From UBA4655 sp964585575 (GTDB lineage Bacteria > Planctomycetota > Planctomycetia > Pirellulales > UBA1268): a stretch of 52,323 nt of DNA. The position numbers and the translations under genes were made by a program. The stretch lies in assembly GCA_964585575.1 (NCBI GenBank), contig CAZPEM010000004.1, forward strand, positions 1 to 52,323. Direction: 5' to 3'. Under the pieces are notes generated by a model that worked only from the letters and a program-made list of their open reading frames with translations, searched no databases and was not told where the DNA came from. This document shows, piece after piece, positions 18,897-26,264 of this stretch. The first letter of the stretch is position 1. The number at the start of each line of letters is the position of its first letter.

Positions 18897-20390
18897 ATGA
18901 TCTGCGTCAGCATCGGCCGCGGCCGTCATCGGCACGTGATCGCCGAGCACAAGCATCTCGCCGACGACGGAATCGAGCTCGTCGAACTGCGGCTCGACTA
19001 CATCCAGGGCGAGGTGCAGGTGAAGCGGTTGCTCCGGGATCGTCCATGCCCGGTGATCGTCACATGCCGCCGGGCTTCGGATGGCGGCCGCTGGGGCCGC
19101 TCGGAGGAGGCGAGGCTCGTCGTGCTGCGGACGGCGATCGTCGAGGGGGCCGAATACGTCGACCTGGAGGACGACATCGCGTCGCAGGTGCCGAGGTATG
19201 GAAAAACGAAGCGGATCGTGAGCCACCACGACTTCCACCGGACGCCCGCGGACCTCGCTGGCCTGCACGAAAAGCTCGCCTCGATGGACGCCGACATCGT
19301 GAAGGTCGCCACGATGGCGAATCACCCGGACGACAACCTGCGGATGCTCGACCTCGTGCGGGGGAGCAAGGTGCCGACGATCGGGATCTGCATGGGAGAC
19401 ATCGGCGTGCCGACCCGCGTGCTCGGGCTCCGCTGCGGCAGCCCCTTCACGTTCGCCACCTTCCACGACGACCGCGTCCTGGCGCCGGGGCAGATCGGCT
19501 GGAAGCAGATGCGGCAGCTCTACCGCGTCGATGCCGTCACGGACGCCACGAAGATCCTCGGCGTGATCGCCGACCCGGTCGCCCACAGCCTCAGCCCGGC
19601 CGTCCACAACGCGGCCTACGCGGCCGCGGGGCTCGACGCGGTCTACCTGCCCTTTCGCGTGCCAGCCGAGCACCTCGATGCATTCCTCGCGTCGGCTCCA
19701 CGCTGGCCCCTCTCTGGGCTGAGCGTCACGATCCCGCACAAGGAGAAGGTGCTCGGCGTCGCGGAGCCCGCCGACGACATCGTGACCTCGATCGGAGCGG
19801 CCAACACGCTCGTTTTCGGGAGCGGCCGCCTCGCGGCCTACAACACCGACGCGACGGCGGCGGTCGAGAGCATCGAGGCATTGCTGCAGGCGGCCGAGGG
19901 GGAGGCTGACAAGGCTTTCCCGAAGACGGCGATCGTGCTCGGGGCGGGCGGCGCCGCGCGGGCCGTGGCGTTCGGCCTGAAGCGGAAGCATGTCGATGTG
20001 ACCGTGACCGGCCGGACGGCCGAGCGGGCGAAGAAGCTCGCGGCCGACGTCGGTTGCAAGGCGGTCGAGTGGCAGGCGAGGTATCGGCTTCCGTACGACT
20101 GCATCGTCAACGCGACCCCGATCGGCATGCATCCCAACATCGACGAGACGCCCTTCGACCGCGAGCATCTGCGGCCCTACATGATCGTCTTCGACACCGT
20201 CTACAATCCGGAGAACACGCTGCTCGTGAAGAACGCGCGGGCGGTCGGATGCCGGACCGTGACCGGCGTGGAGATGTTCGTCCGGCAGGCGGCGGACCAG
20301 CATCGGCTCTGGCACGGCGTGGATCCGCCGCCCGACGTCATGCGGGACGCGGTGAAGCGGGCCACCGCATCCTACAAGTCGCCCGATTGA
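18897..20390 (+). CDS. aroDE: Bifunctional 3-dehydroquinate dehydratase (type I) / shikimate dehydrogenase
   Basis: Fusion of shikimate steps 3 and 4, 497 residues. The N-terminal half (about 1-220) is a type I dehydroquinate dehydratase barrel: ELVELRLDYIQ, VIVTCRR, YVDLEDD, SHHDFHRTP, VKVATMANHPDDNL (the Schiff-base Lys) and GSPFTFATF. The C-terminal half (about 225-497) is shikimate dehydrogenase: GVIADPVAHSLSPAVHNAAY, LSVTIPHKEKV (catalytic Lys), AANTLVF, the Rossmann GAGGAARA, NATPIGM and FDTVYNPENTLLV. The start is the ATG at 18897, just after a GAGGGG ribosome binding site. Such AroD-AroE fusions are standard in plants and occur in planctomycetes and chlamydiae. It follows mutL by 46 nt and precedes aroK by 19 nt. 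Confidence 0.95.
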   Translation: MICVSIGRGRHRHVIAEHKHLADDGIELVELRLDYIQGEVQVKRLLRDRPCPVIVTCRRASDGGRWGRSEEARLVVLRTAIVEGAEYVDLEDDIASQVPRYGKTKRIVSHHDFHRTPADLAGLHEKLASMDADIVKVATMANHPDDNLRMLDLVRGSKVPTIGICMGDIGVPTRVLGLRCGSPFTFATFHDDRVLAPGQIGWKQMRQLYRVDAVTDATKILGVIADPVAHSLSPAVHNAAYAAAGLDAVYLPFRVPAEHLDAFLASAPRWPLSGLSVTIPHKEKVLGVAEPADDIVTSIGAANTLVFGSGRLAAYNTDATAAVESIEALLQAAEGEADKAFPKTAIVLGAGGAARAVAFGLKRKHVDVTVTGRTAERAKKLAADVGCKAVEWQARYRLPYDCIVNATPIGMHPNIDETPFDREHLRPYMIVFDTVYNPENTLLVKNARAVGCRTVTGVEMFVRQAADQHRLWHGVDPPPDVMRDAVKRATASYKSPD

Positions 20391-20409
20391 AGCGGTCACA
20401 GGGTCGTTC

Positions 20410-20958
20410 ATGCCACGCCTCACGCTCGTCGGCTTTCGCGGCACAGGCAAGACGACGGTCGCCTCGGCGGTCGCTTCGCGGCTCGGGTGCGACTGGCAGG
20501 ATGCCGACGTCGCCTTCGAGCGGCAGGCTCACGTGACGGTTGCGGAGTTCTTCGCGTCGCACGGGGAGGCCGCGTTTCGTGACCGAGAGACCGACCTGCT
20601 CTCCCTGCTGCTCGCAACGTGTGAGGGAGTGCTCGCGACGGGAGGGGGTGTCGTCGTCCGCGAGGCGAATCGGCGGCTCCTCGCCGAGCGCGGGCGGCCG
20701 GTCGTCTGGCTCGACGCGACGCCTGAGAGCGTGCGGCGCCGTCTCGAGGCCGACCCCGCGACCGCCGCGAGAAGGCCGTCGCTCACCGGAGGCGATCCGT
20801 TCGCCGAGGTGGAGCGGCTTCTCCGCGAGCGGGAGCCGCTCTACGCGGAAGTGGCCGACCTTCGGATCGATACGTCGGGCCTCGCGGTCGACGCCGTGAC
20901 GGACCGGATTGTCGCATGGCTCGCGTCGCGGCCTCTCGCTTCTGGAAACGCCCCGTGA
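20410..20958 (+). CDS. aroK: Shikimate kinase
   Basis: Phosphorylates shikimate at O3 with ATP. 182 residues, normal length. P-loop GFRGTGKTTV, the shikimate-binding DADVAFE, an AAFRDRET segment matching the conserved FRxxE region, the ATGGGVVV glycine loop, VVWLDATPE, and a lid Arg in RRPSLTGGDP. It lies 19 nt after aroDE, so three enzymatic steps are encoded together. The last base of its stop overlaps the prepilin peptidase start (TGATG), implying translational coupling. Confidence 0.95.
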   Translation: MPRLTLVGFRGTGKTTVASAVASRLGCDWQDADVAFERQAHVTVAEFFASHGEAAFRDRETDLLSLLLATCEGVLATGGGVVVREANRRLLAERGRPVVWLDATPESVRRRLEADPATAARRPSLTGGDPFAEVERLLREREPLYAEVADLRIDTSGLAVDAVTDRIVAWLASRPLASGNAP

Positions 20959-22118
20959 TGGCCTCCTTCGCCATGTCGCCGGAAGCAGTGTCCTCCCACG
21001 CCGCGGCCGGGATCGCCTTCGCGGCGGCGGGCGGTCTGCTCGGCTGGGCGGTCGCCTCGGGGATCGGCAGCCTCTTTTGCGAGCTCGAGCGGGAGTGGGG
21101 CGAGCCCGGCCGCCCGTCGCGGGTTCCATCTCGGGCGGTGAGGCTCGGCTTCGTGGCCGCGGCGATCGTGGCGGGTGTCGGCATCTACGCCTGGGAGGCG
21201 GCCCTGCGGGGCCTCGACCCGATGGGAATTCCACCGGATGGTCTGCTGCCCGCCTGGCCGCGGGCGGCCGGGCACCTTCTGCTCTTCGCTTTCATGGCCG
21301 CGGCGGTCTGGTGCGACCTCGAATACAGGATCATCCCCGACGCGATCACTGTTCCGGGAGCGATTCTCGGAATGATCTGCGTGACGGTGTGGCCGGATCT
21401 GCTGCTTCCGGTCGGCTGGGAGCAGCCGAGGAGCTACGCACCGCCGGTCGTGGAGGCCGACGTCCTCGGCGCGATCGGCCCGCTACGAGGCACGGCCGGC
21501 TCGGCCTGGCTGGGGGCCGCGCCGTCGCCCTGGGGCCTTGCGACGCTCGCCGCGGCGTTCATCGCGTGGTGGGCGGTTTGCACGGCGCCCGCCGCTGTCC
21601 GCTCGGGCTGGCGAGACCCACGGGCGTGGATCCTCCCCGCCGGACTCGTGGCAGTGGTTGCTGTCTGGATCGCGGGAAGCCGCGACGAACTGCTCGTGCA
21701 CTTTCGCGCGGCCGAGGCATCGCTCTTCGGCGGCTTCGTTTCCGGCGGGCTCGTCTGGCTCATCCGGGAGGCTGCTTCCCGGGCGCTCGGCCGAGAGGCG
21801 ATGGGGCTTGGCGACGTGACGCTCATGGCCATGATCGGCGGCTGGTGCGGCTGGCAGCATGGCGTGCTCACGTTCTTCGCCGCGGCGTTCATCGGACTCG
21901 CCCAGGGCTTCGTCGCCTGGATCGTCCGACGAGACCATGAGCTTCCCTACGGACCGAGTCTCTGCCTCGCCGGGGCCGTCGTGATCCTGGCCTGGAGGGG
22001 CGTGTGGAACCGCGTCGGAATTCACTTCGATGATCCGCTCCTTCTCTTGGCCGCGGTCGCCGGCGTGATCGTGCTCACGGGACTGACGCTCGCCGGCTGG
22101 GCCCGCGTCCGCCCGTGA
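20958..22118 (+). CDS. Type IV prepilin peptidase (A24 family), extended
   Basis: Integral membrane aspartyl protease that cleaves leader peptides of type IV pilins or pseudopilins. 386 residues. The two catalytic Asp motifs are present: WCDLEYRIIPDAITVPG and GREAMGLGDVTLMAMIGG (the GxGD signature). There are about eight hydrophobic segments. It differs from PilD: the N-terminal CxxC...CxxC zinc/methyltransferase domain is absent, and about 100 extra residues with further membrane segments (ATLAAAFIAWWAVCTAPAAV; AWILPAGLVAVVAVWIAG) separate the two catalytic motifs. The start is the ATG overlapping the aroK stop; 14 more residues are possible upstream. Pilin genes are not in the window, but a ComEA-like DNA-binding protein is (38620). 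Confidence 0.88.
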   Translation: MASFAMSPEAVSSHAAAGIAFAAAGGLLGWAVASGIGSLFCELEREWGEPGRPSRVPSRAVRLGFVAAAIVAGVGIYAWEAALRGLDPMGIPPDGLLPAWPRAAGHLLLFAFMAAAVWCDLEYRIIPDAITVPGAILGMICVTVWPDLLLPVGWEQPRSYAPPVVEADVLGAIGPLRGTAGSAWLGAAPSPWGLATLAAAFIAWWAVCTAPAAVRSGWRDPRAWILPAGLVAVVAVWIAGSRDELLVHFRAAEASLFGGFVSGGLVWLIREAASRALGREAMGLGDVTLMAMIGGWCGWQHGVLTFFAAAFIGLAQGFVAWIVRRDHELPYGPSLCLAGAVVILAWRGVWNRVGIHFDDPLLLLAAVAGVIVLTGLTLAGWARVRP

Positions 22119-22233
22119 GGCCGGTCGGCGACACGGCTTCCTGCCATGTTTCCCCCAGGGAAGTCGGCCTTGCCGCGGCCACCATAGTCCTCCTACCCTC
22201 CCTCCGCCCCGGTCGAGGGGCTTGGAGCAGGCA

Positions 22234-23166
22234 ATGCTGGCATGCCGTTGCGCGAACCGTGTGGAGTGCTGCGTCGTCGCGGCGGTGGTCGTCGTCGCGG
22301 TGGCCGCAGGCTGCTCCCAGAACATCTTCAAGACGGGGCTCGTGCGGCCCGGAACATCGGCCCCGACGCCGGGGCTCTCGCCGCCGGTGATCGAGGGGCC
22401 TCCGGTCGTCTCGATGGACGGCGTGCCGCCAATGCTTCCCCCGTCTTCCTCGTCAGGGCCCGCGTCCGCCATGCCGGGCGGGGCGGGGGCCGAGGTGATG
22501 CTCGCGCAGAGCCGCGAGCAGTCGACCCTGCTCAAGGAAGAAGTCGAGGCGCTTCGGCAGCAGCTCGCGAGCACCTCGTCGCAGCTCGCCGCGGCGAGGC
22601 AGGCCGGCGGCACGGGCTTCGTCCCGCCGGGCGGGCAGCCGGCAGATGCGTTCACGAGGGGAGCCGCCGGTCCGCACGCCGCTGCGGTCGCCAAGCCGAC
22701 GATCGGTCCGGCGGACATGCAGGCGGCGATGGGGCAGCTCCATCTGCCCGACGGGCAGGCGAGGTTCGACGGCGGCGTGGTTCGCATCGAGATTCCCTCG
22801 GACAGGCTCTTCGAGGGATCGACGGCCGCGTTGCTGCCGGGCGGCGCCGCGGCGCTCTCGCAGGTCGCCACCGAACTCGCCCGCGTCTATCCGAACCACT
22901 TCATCGGCATCGAGGGACACCTCGACAGCGAGCCGCTGCCTGCGGGAGCGCAGCTGCCGCCGCATCAGCTCACCGCCGCCCGCGCCGCGGCCGTGTTCGA
23001 CTTTTTCACCAGCCGCACGTCGCTGCCGGGGCGGCAGCTGTTTCTCGTCGCCCACGGTCCCAATCATCCGGTCGTGTCGAATGCGACCGCCGCGGGCCGC
23101 GCGCGGAACCGCCGGATCGAACTGGTCGTCTACCCCGAGACGCTCGCCCCCGCCGCCGGCTCCTGA
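22234..23166 (+). CDS. OmpA-like lipoprotein with coiled coil
   Basis: 310 residues from the ATG at 22234 (GGAG 6 nt upstream). A hydrophobic signal ends in VAVAAGC, a lipobox with Cys27 as the likely acylation site. A Pro/Ser-rich tether follows, then a coiled coil around residues 90-120 (LLKEEVEALRQQLASTSSQLAAARQ) and a C-terminal domain resembling OmpA/MotB peptidoglycan-binding modules: SDRLFEGSTAALLPGGAAALSQVATEL, GIEGHLDSEP (the usual GHTD is GHLD), HQLTAARAAAVFDFF and ARNRRIELVV. Probably anchored in the outer membrane and touching peptidoglycan, which planctomycetes are now known to have. A distant module assignment. It is 115 nt after the prepilin peptidase. Confidence 0.8.
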   Translation: MLACRCANRVECCVVAAVVVVAVAAGCSQNIFKTGLVRPGTSAPTPGLSPPVIEGPPVVSMDGVPPMLPPSSSSGPASAMPGGAGAEVMLAQSREQSTLLKEEVEALRQQLASTSSQLAAARQAGGTGFVPPGGQPADAFTRGAAGPHAAAVAKPTIGPADMQAAMGQLHLPDGQARFDGGVVRIEIPSDRLFEGSTAALLPGGAAALSQVATELARVYPNHFIGIEGHLDSEPLPAGAQLPPHQLTAARAAAVFDFFTSRTSLPGRQLFLVAHGPNHPVVSNATAAGRARNRRIELVVYPETLAPAAGS

Positions 23167-23208
23167 CCCGCCTCACGTCGGCGATTTTTCGCGTACAATC
23201 CGCGGGCG

Positions 23209-23853
23209 ATGCGTCCAGCGAATCCCACGATCGTCGATTACGGCAGCGGCAACCTGAGGAGTGTCCAGAAGGCGTTCGAGGCGTGCGGCGCGTCGGCCTC
23301 GATCACGACCGATCCGCAGGCCGTGGCCGAGGCGGCGGTGCTCGTGCTGCCGGGGGTCGGCGCCTTCGGCGACGCGATGGCGGGGCTGTCGGCCCGGGGG
23401 CTCGTCGAGCCGATCAGGCGGCACATCGAGCGGGACCGGCCCTTTCTCGGAATCTGCATGGGGCTGCAGCTGCTCTTCGACCGCGGGCAGGAAGGGGGAT
23501 CCGCCGGCGACTGGCCGAGGGGCCTCGGCGTCCTCGAGGGGGACGTCGTCCGCTTCGAGCTGCCGGAAGGGGTGAAGGTGCCTCACATGGGCTGGAACCG
23601 GGTCGCTTGGCGTCAGCGGTCCGACGGATCGTCGCCTGCCGCCGCCGTCGGCGACGACGCCTGGTATTACTTCGTCCACTCGTATCATGCGCGACCGCGG
23701 GACGAGTCGGTGGTGCTCGGCCACACCGACTACGCAGGGCCATTCTGTTCGGTGGTCCAGCGCGGGCGGCTCATGGCGACGCAGTTTCATCCCGAGAAGA
23801 GCCAGCAGGCGGGCTTGAACCTCATCCGCTGGTTCCTCGAACGCCACGCCTGA
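23209..23853 (+). CDS. hisH: Imidazole glycerol phosphate synthase, glutamine amidotransferase subunit
   Basis: Supplies ammonia from glutamine to HisF in histidine synthesis. 214 residues. The class I amidotransferase triad is visible: the nucleophile Cys in FLGICMGLQLLFD, and His and Glu in ATQFHPEKSQQAGL. Opening IVDYGSGNLRSVQKAFE and LPGVGAFGDAM are typical. The ATG at 23209 is used. hisA follows within 40 nt; hisF, the obligate partner, is not in the window, so the his genes are dispersed apart from this pair. Confidence 0.96.
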   Translation: MRPANPTIVDYGSGNLRSVQKAFEACGASASITTDPQAVAEAAVLVLPGVGAFGDAMAGLSARGLVEPIRRHIERDRPFLGICMGLQLLFDRGQEGGSAGDWPRGLGVLEGDVVRFELPEGVKVPHMGWNRVAWRQRSDGSSPAAAVGDDAWYYFVHSYHARPRDESVVLGHTDYAGPFCSVVQRGRLMATQFHPEKSQQAGLNLIRWFLERHA

Positions 23854-23890
23854 ACCGACAATGGTTAAATCGCCCTGGGGAATGAAACCG

Positions 23891-24607
23891 ATGGAACTGT
23901 GGCCCGCAATCGATCTCCGTGGCGGCAAGTGTGTGCGGCTCTCGCAGGGGGACTACGGCCGCGAGACCGTCTTCGGCGACGATCCGGTCGAGGTTGCGAG
24001 GCGGTTCGTCGATGGTGGCGCCCGCCGGCTCCACCTCGTCGATCTCGACGGGGCGAAGGCCGGCGAGCCGCTGCAGGCCGGGCTCGTGGGCCGGATCGTC
24101 GAGGCTTCGGGCGTGCCGTGCCAGGTCGGCGGCGGCATCCGTTCGCTCGAGACGGCGCTCCGGTATCGCGACGCGGGGCTCTCGCGGATCGTGGTCGGCA
24201 GCATCGCGATCGAACGGCCGGAGCTGCTCGCGGCCATGGCCGAGGCGATTCCCGGCCGGATCGTACTCGGGCTCGACGCCCGCGACGGCAAGGTCGCCAC
24301 CCGCGGCTGGCTCGAGACGAGCGAGGTCCTCGCCGTCGAGGTCGCGAAGCGGCACGAGTCGCTTCCGCTTGCGGCGATCGTCTACACCGACATCGCCCGC
24401 GACGGGATGCTCTCGGGGCCCAACCTCGAGGGGCTGTCGGCGATGATCGCGGCGACGCGGCTGCCGGTCGTGGCCAGCGGCGGCGTGGCCGTGGCCGATG
24501 ACATCCGCCGAACGGCTGCCATCGGGGCGGCCGGGTGCATCGTCGGCCGTGCCCTCTACGAGGGCACCGTCACGCTGGCCGCGGCGCTCGCCGCCGCCGG
24601 CGAGTAG
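23891..24607 (+). CDS. hisA: ProFAR isomerase (phosphoribosylformimino-AICAR isomerase)
   Basis: Amadori-type isomerase in histidine synthesis with a (beta/alpha)8 fold. 238 residues from the ATG at 23891, chosen because GGGGA lies 9 nt upstream and homology starts at MELWPAIDLRGGKCVRL; ATGs at 23861 and 23882 are in frame. The catalytic Asp pair lies in AIDLRGGK and YTDIARDGMLSGPN. Phosphate-binding loops GGGIRS and GSIAI, and the late SGGVAVADDI and VGRALYEG, complete the pattern. It is co-transcribed with hisH (37-nt gap). About 190 nt of non-coding sequence separate it from cysE. Confidence 0.95.
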   Translation: MELWPAIDLRGGKCVRLSQGDYGRETVFGDDPVEVARRFVDGGARRLHLVDLDGAKAGEPLQAGLVGRIVEASGVPCQVGGGIRSLETALRYRDAGLSRIVVGSIAIERPELLAAMAEAIPGRIVLGLDARDGKVATRGWLETSEVLAVEVAKRHESLPLAAIVYTDIARDGMLSGPNLEGLSAMIAATRLPVVASGGVAVADDIRRTAAIGAAGCIVGRALYEGTVTLAAALAAAGE

Positions 24608-24651
24608 GGCCGGTACGGTTTGCCAGGGTTGCCGGGTCGCTGTTCGGCGGC

Positions 24652-24715
24652 GGAAATCGGGGGAATTGCCTGAAATCCCCTCAATTTCCGGGTCGGGCCG
24701 GGCCGAATTTCCCCC
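24652..24715 (+). promoter_or_regulatory. Possible alternative-pairing stem-loops between hisA and cysE
   Basis: GGAAAT (24652) can pair with ATTTCC (24684-24689), with inner GGGG/CCCC pairing. The same GGGGGAATT (24659-24667) can instead pair with AATTTCCCCC (24706-24715) with one bulge. No U-tract follows, so this is not an obvious terminator; it may be a leader structure of cysE or an mRNA end of the his pair. Drawn by eye only. Confidence 0.3.
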
Positions 24716-24794
24716 GCAAAGCGTTGTTGCATGGGGCGGATTTCGCAGGCCGCCGCTTTTGCAAGGAGGCATTGAGGCACGTAGGCTCGGACGC

Positions 24795-25796
24795 ATGTCG
24801 ACGGATATCCGCATCAAGGAGCAGCTGCCGGATCTCACGAAACGCATCGTCGAGACCTACCAGGATGCGCGGCGGATCCATTACCTCGGGCACTGCCCGC
24901 TTCCCAACTACGACACGATCATCTCGGCGTGCGAGGATCTCAAGGAGATCATCTACCCGGGCTACCGTCGTCGCGAGAACCTCCACCTTGGCAACGTCAC
25001 CTACCACGTCGGCGACCTGATCGACGGGCTGCACGACAAGCTCACCGTCCAGATCGGCCGCGCGCTTCGCCACAGCGCCGAGGCCCGCGAGGCCTCCCTC
25101 GACGGCGGCGATGCCGCGGCCGCGATCGAGCCGGCCGTGGAGGGCTGCACCGAGGCTGCCGATTTCGAGGCGCTCGGGCAGGTGAAGGCGGTCGAGTTTC
25201 TCGAGAGGCTGCCCGACGTCAGGCGGCTGCTCGCCACCGACGTGCAGGCGGCCTACGACGGCGATCCGGCGGTGCGGACGATCGACGAGGTGATCTTCTG
25301 CTACCCGGGGCTCGAGGCTGTGACGATCCACCGGCTCGCCCACATGCTGCATGGCCTCAAGGTGCCGCTCATCCCGCGGATGATGACCGAGTGGGCCCAC
25401 TCGCGGACCGGCATCGACATCCACCCCGGCGCCGAGATCGGGGGCCATTTCTTCATCGACCACGGCACGGGCGTCGTGATCGGGGAGACCTGCGAGATCG
25501 GTAGCCACGTGAAGATCTACCAGGGCGTGACGCTCGGTGCCCTCTCCTTCCAGACCGATGCCGACGGCCACCTCGTGCGGGGCACGAAGCGGCATCCGAC
25601 GATCGAGGACCGCGTCGTGATCTACGCGAACGCCACGGTGCTCGGCGGCGCGACCAGGATCGGCCACGACTCGGTGATCGGAAGCAACGTCTGGCTCACC
25701 AGGTCTGTCGATCCGCACACGACCGTCGTCCTGGAGCGGCCGAAGCTCCGGATGAGGGGCGAGGCTCCGCCTCCCGAGGCCGACTGGCAGATCTGA
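24795..25796 (+). CDS. cysE: Serine O-acetyltransferase
   Basis: Makes O-acetylserine from serine and acetyl-CoA, the committed step of cysteine synthesis. 333 residues from the ATG at 24795. The N-terminal helical domain (about 1-190) is longer than in E. coli CysE. The C-terminal left-handed beta-helix contains hexapeptide repeats and the active-site segment RTGIDIHPGAEIGGHFFIDHGTG, VVIGETCEIGSHVKIYQGVTLGA and a late KRHPTIEDRVVIYANATVLGG. The family usually forms a complex with CysK, which is not seen here. It converges on atpC; the two stop codons are separated only by a hairpin. Confidence 0.94.
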   Translation: MSTDIRIKEQLPDLTKRIVETYQDARRIHYLGHCPLPNYDTIISACEDLKEIIYPGYRRRENLHLGNVTYHVGDLIDGLHDKLTVQIGRALRHSAEAREASLDGGDAAAAIEPAVEGCTEAADFEALGQVKAVEFLERLPDVRRLLATDVQAAYDGDPAVRTIDEVIFCYPGLEAVTIHRLAHMLHGLKVPLIPRMMTEWAHSRTGIDIHPGAEIGGHFFIDHGTGVVIGETCEIGSHVKIYQGVTLGALSFQTDADGHLVRGTKRHPTIEDRVVIYANATVLGGATRIGHDSVIGSNVWLTRSVDPHTTVVLERPKLRMRGEAPPPEADWQI

Positions 25797-25818
25797 GCCG
25801 GCGGCCGAACCGCCGGCT
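25796..25818. terminator. Hairpin nested between the convergent cysE and atpC stops
   Basis: AGCCGGCGG (25796-25804), loop CCGAA, CCGCCGGCT (25810-25818): a perfect 9-bp GC stem. Its left arm begins at the last base of the cysE stop and its right arm overlaps the atpC stop (25817-25819). No T-tract on either side, so any termination would not be the standard intrinsic type; it may act as a 3'-end stabiliser for both mRNAs. Confidence 0.6.
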
Positions 25819-26257
25819 ACTTGGCGGCTGTGCGGAGGGCGGCCCGGGCGGCCTCCAGCGCCTCGAGCTTCGCGACGATCGCCTCGTCGCCGGTGACGCG
25901 GCTCGACAGGAGCTTCTCCAGGTCGGCGCGGGCACGTGCCGCGTCGAACTTCTCCTGAGGGATCGCCCGCTGCGTGACGACCGTGACGACGTCGTGGCCG
26001 ACCTCGACGAACCCGCCCTGCACGAACAGCCGCCGCACGCCCTCTCCGGGCCGGTCGGCCTCACCCGAAAGCCGCACCTCTCCGGCCCCGAGCCGGCCGA
26101 TGAACGGCGAGTGGCCGCGGGCGATGCCGCGGCTGCCGTCGAAGAGGGGCAGCGTCACCGACTTCGCGTGGGTGTCGACCAGCGTCGTCTCGGGGGTGAC
26201 GACGATGAACCGGATCATGCCGGCGCGGGGGGTGGATGCGGTCGTCGTGTCGGCCAT
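25817..26257 (-). CDS. atpC: ATP synthase F1 subunit epsilon
   Basis: Central-stalk subunit that couples rotation to catalysis and can inhibit ATP hydrolysis. 146 residues from the ATG at 26257; family sequence starts at MIRFIVVTPETTLVDTHAKSVTLPLFDGSRGI, so about 13 N-terminal residues (MADTTTASTPRAG) are an extension. The beta-sandwich has GHSPFIGRLGAGEVRL and RRLFVQGGFVEVGHDVVTVV; the C-terminal helical hairpin is present (FDAARARADLEKLL; ARAALRTAAK). Last gene of the atp operon, 7 nt after atpD. Its stop forms part of the hairpin facing cysE. Confidence 0.92.
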   Translation of the reverse strand: MADTTTASTPRAGMIRFIVVTPETTLVDTHAKSVTLPLFDGSRGIARGHSPFIGRLGAGEVRLSGEADRPGEGVRRLFVQGGFVEVGHDVVTVVTQRAIPQEKFDAARARADLEKLLSSRVTGDEAIVAKLEALEAARAALRTAAK

Positions 26258-26264
26258 GGTAGTC

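Noticed and set aside
24498..24794. Extended start for cysE giving about 100 more residues
   Set aside because: The added residues overlap hisA in another frame and have no similarity to serine acetyltransferases; the ATG at 24795 begins the family-like sequence.
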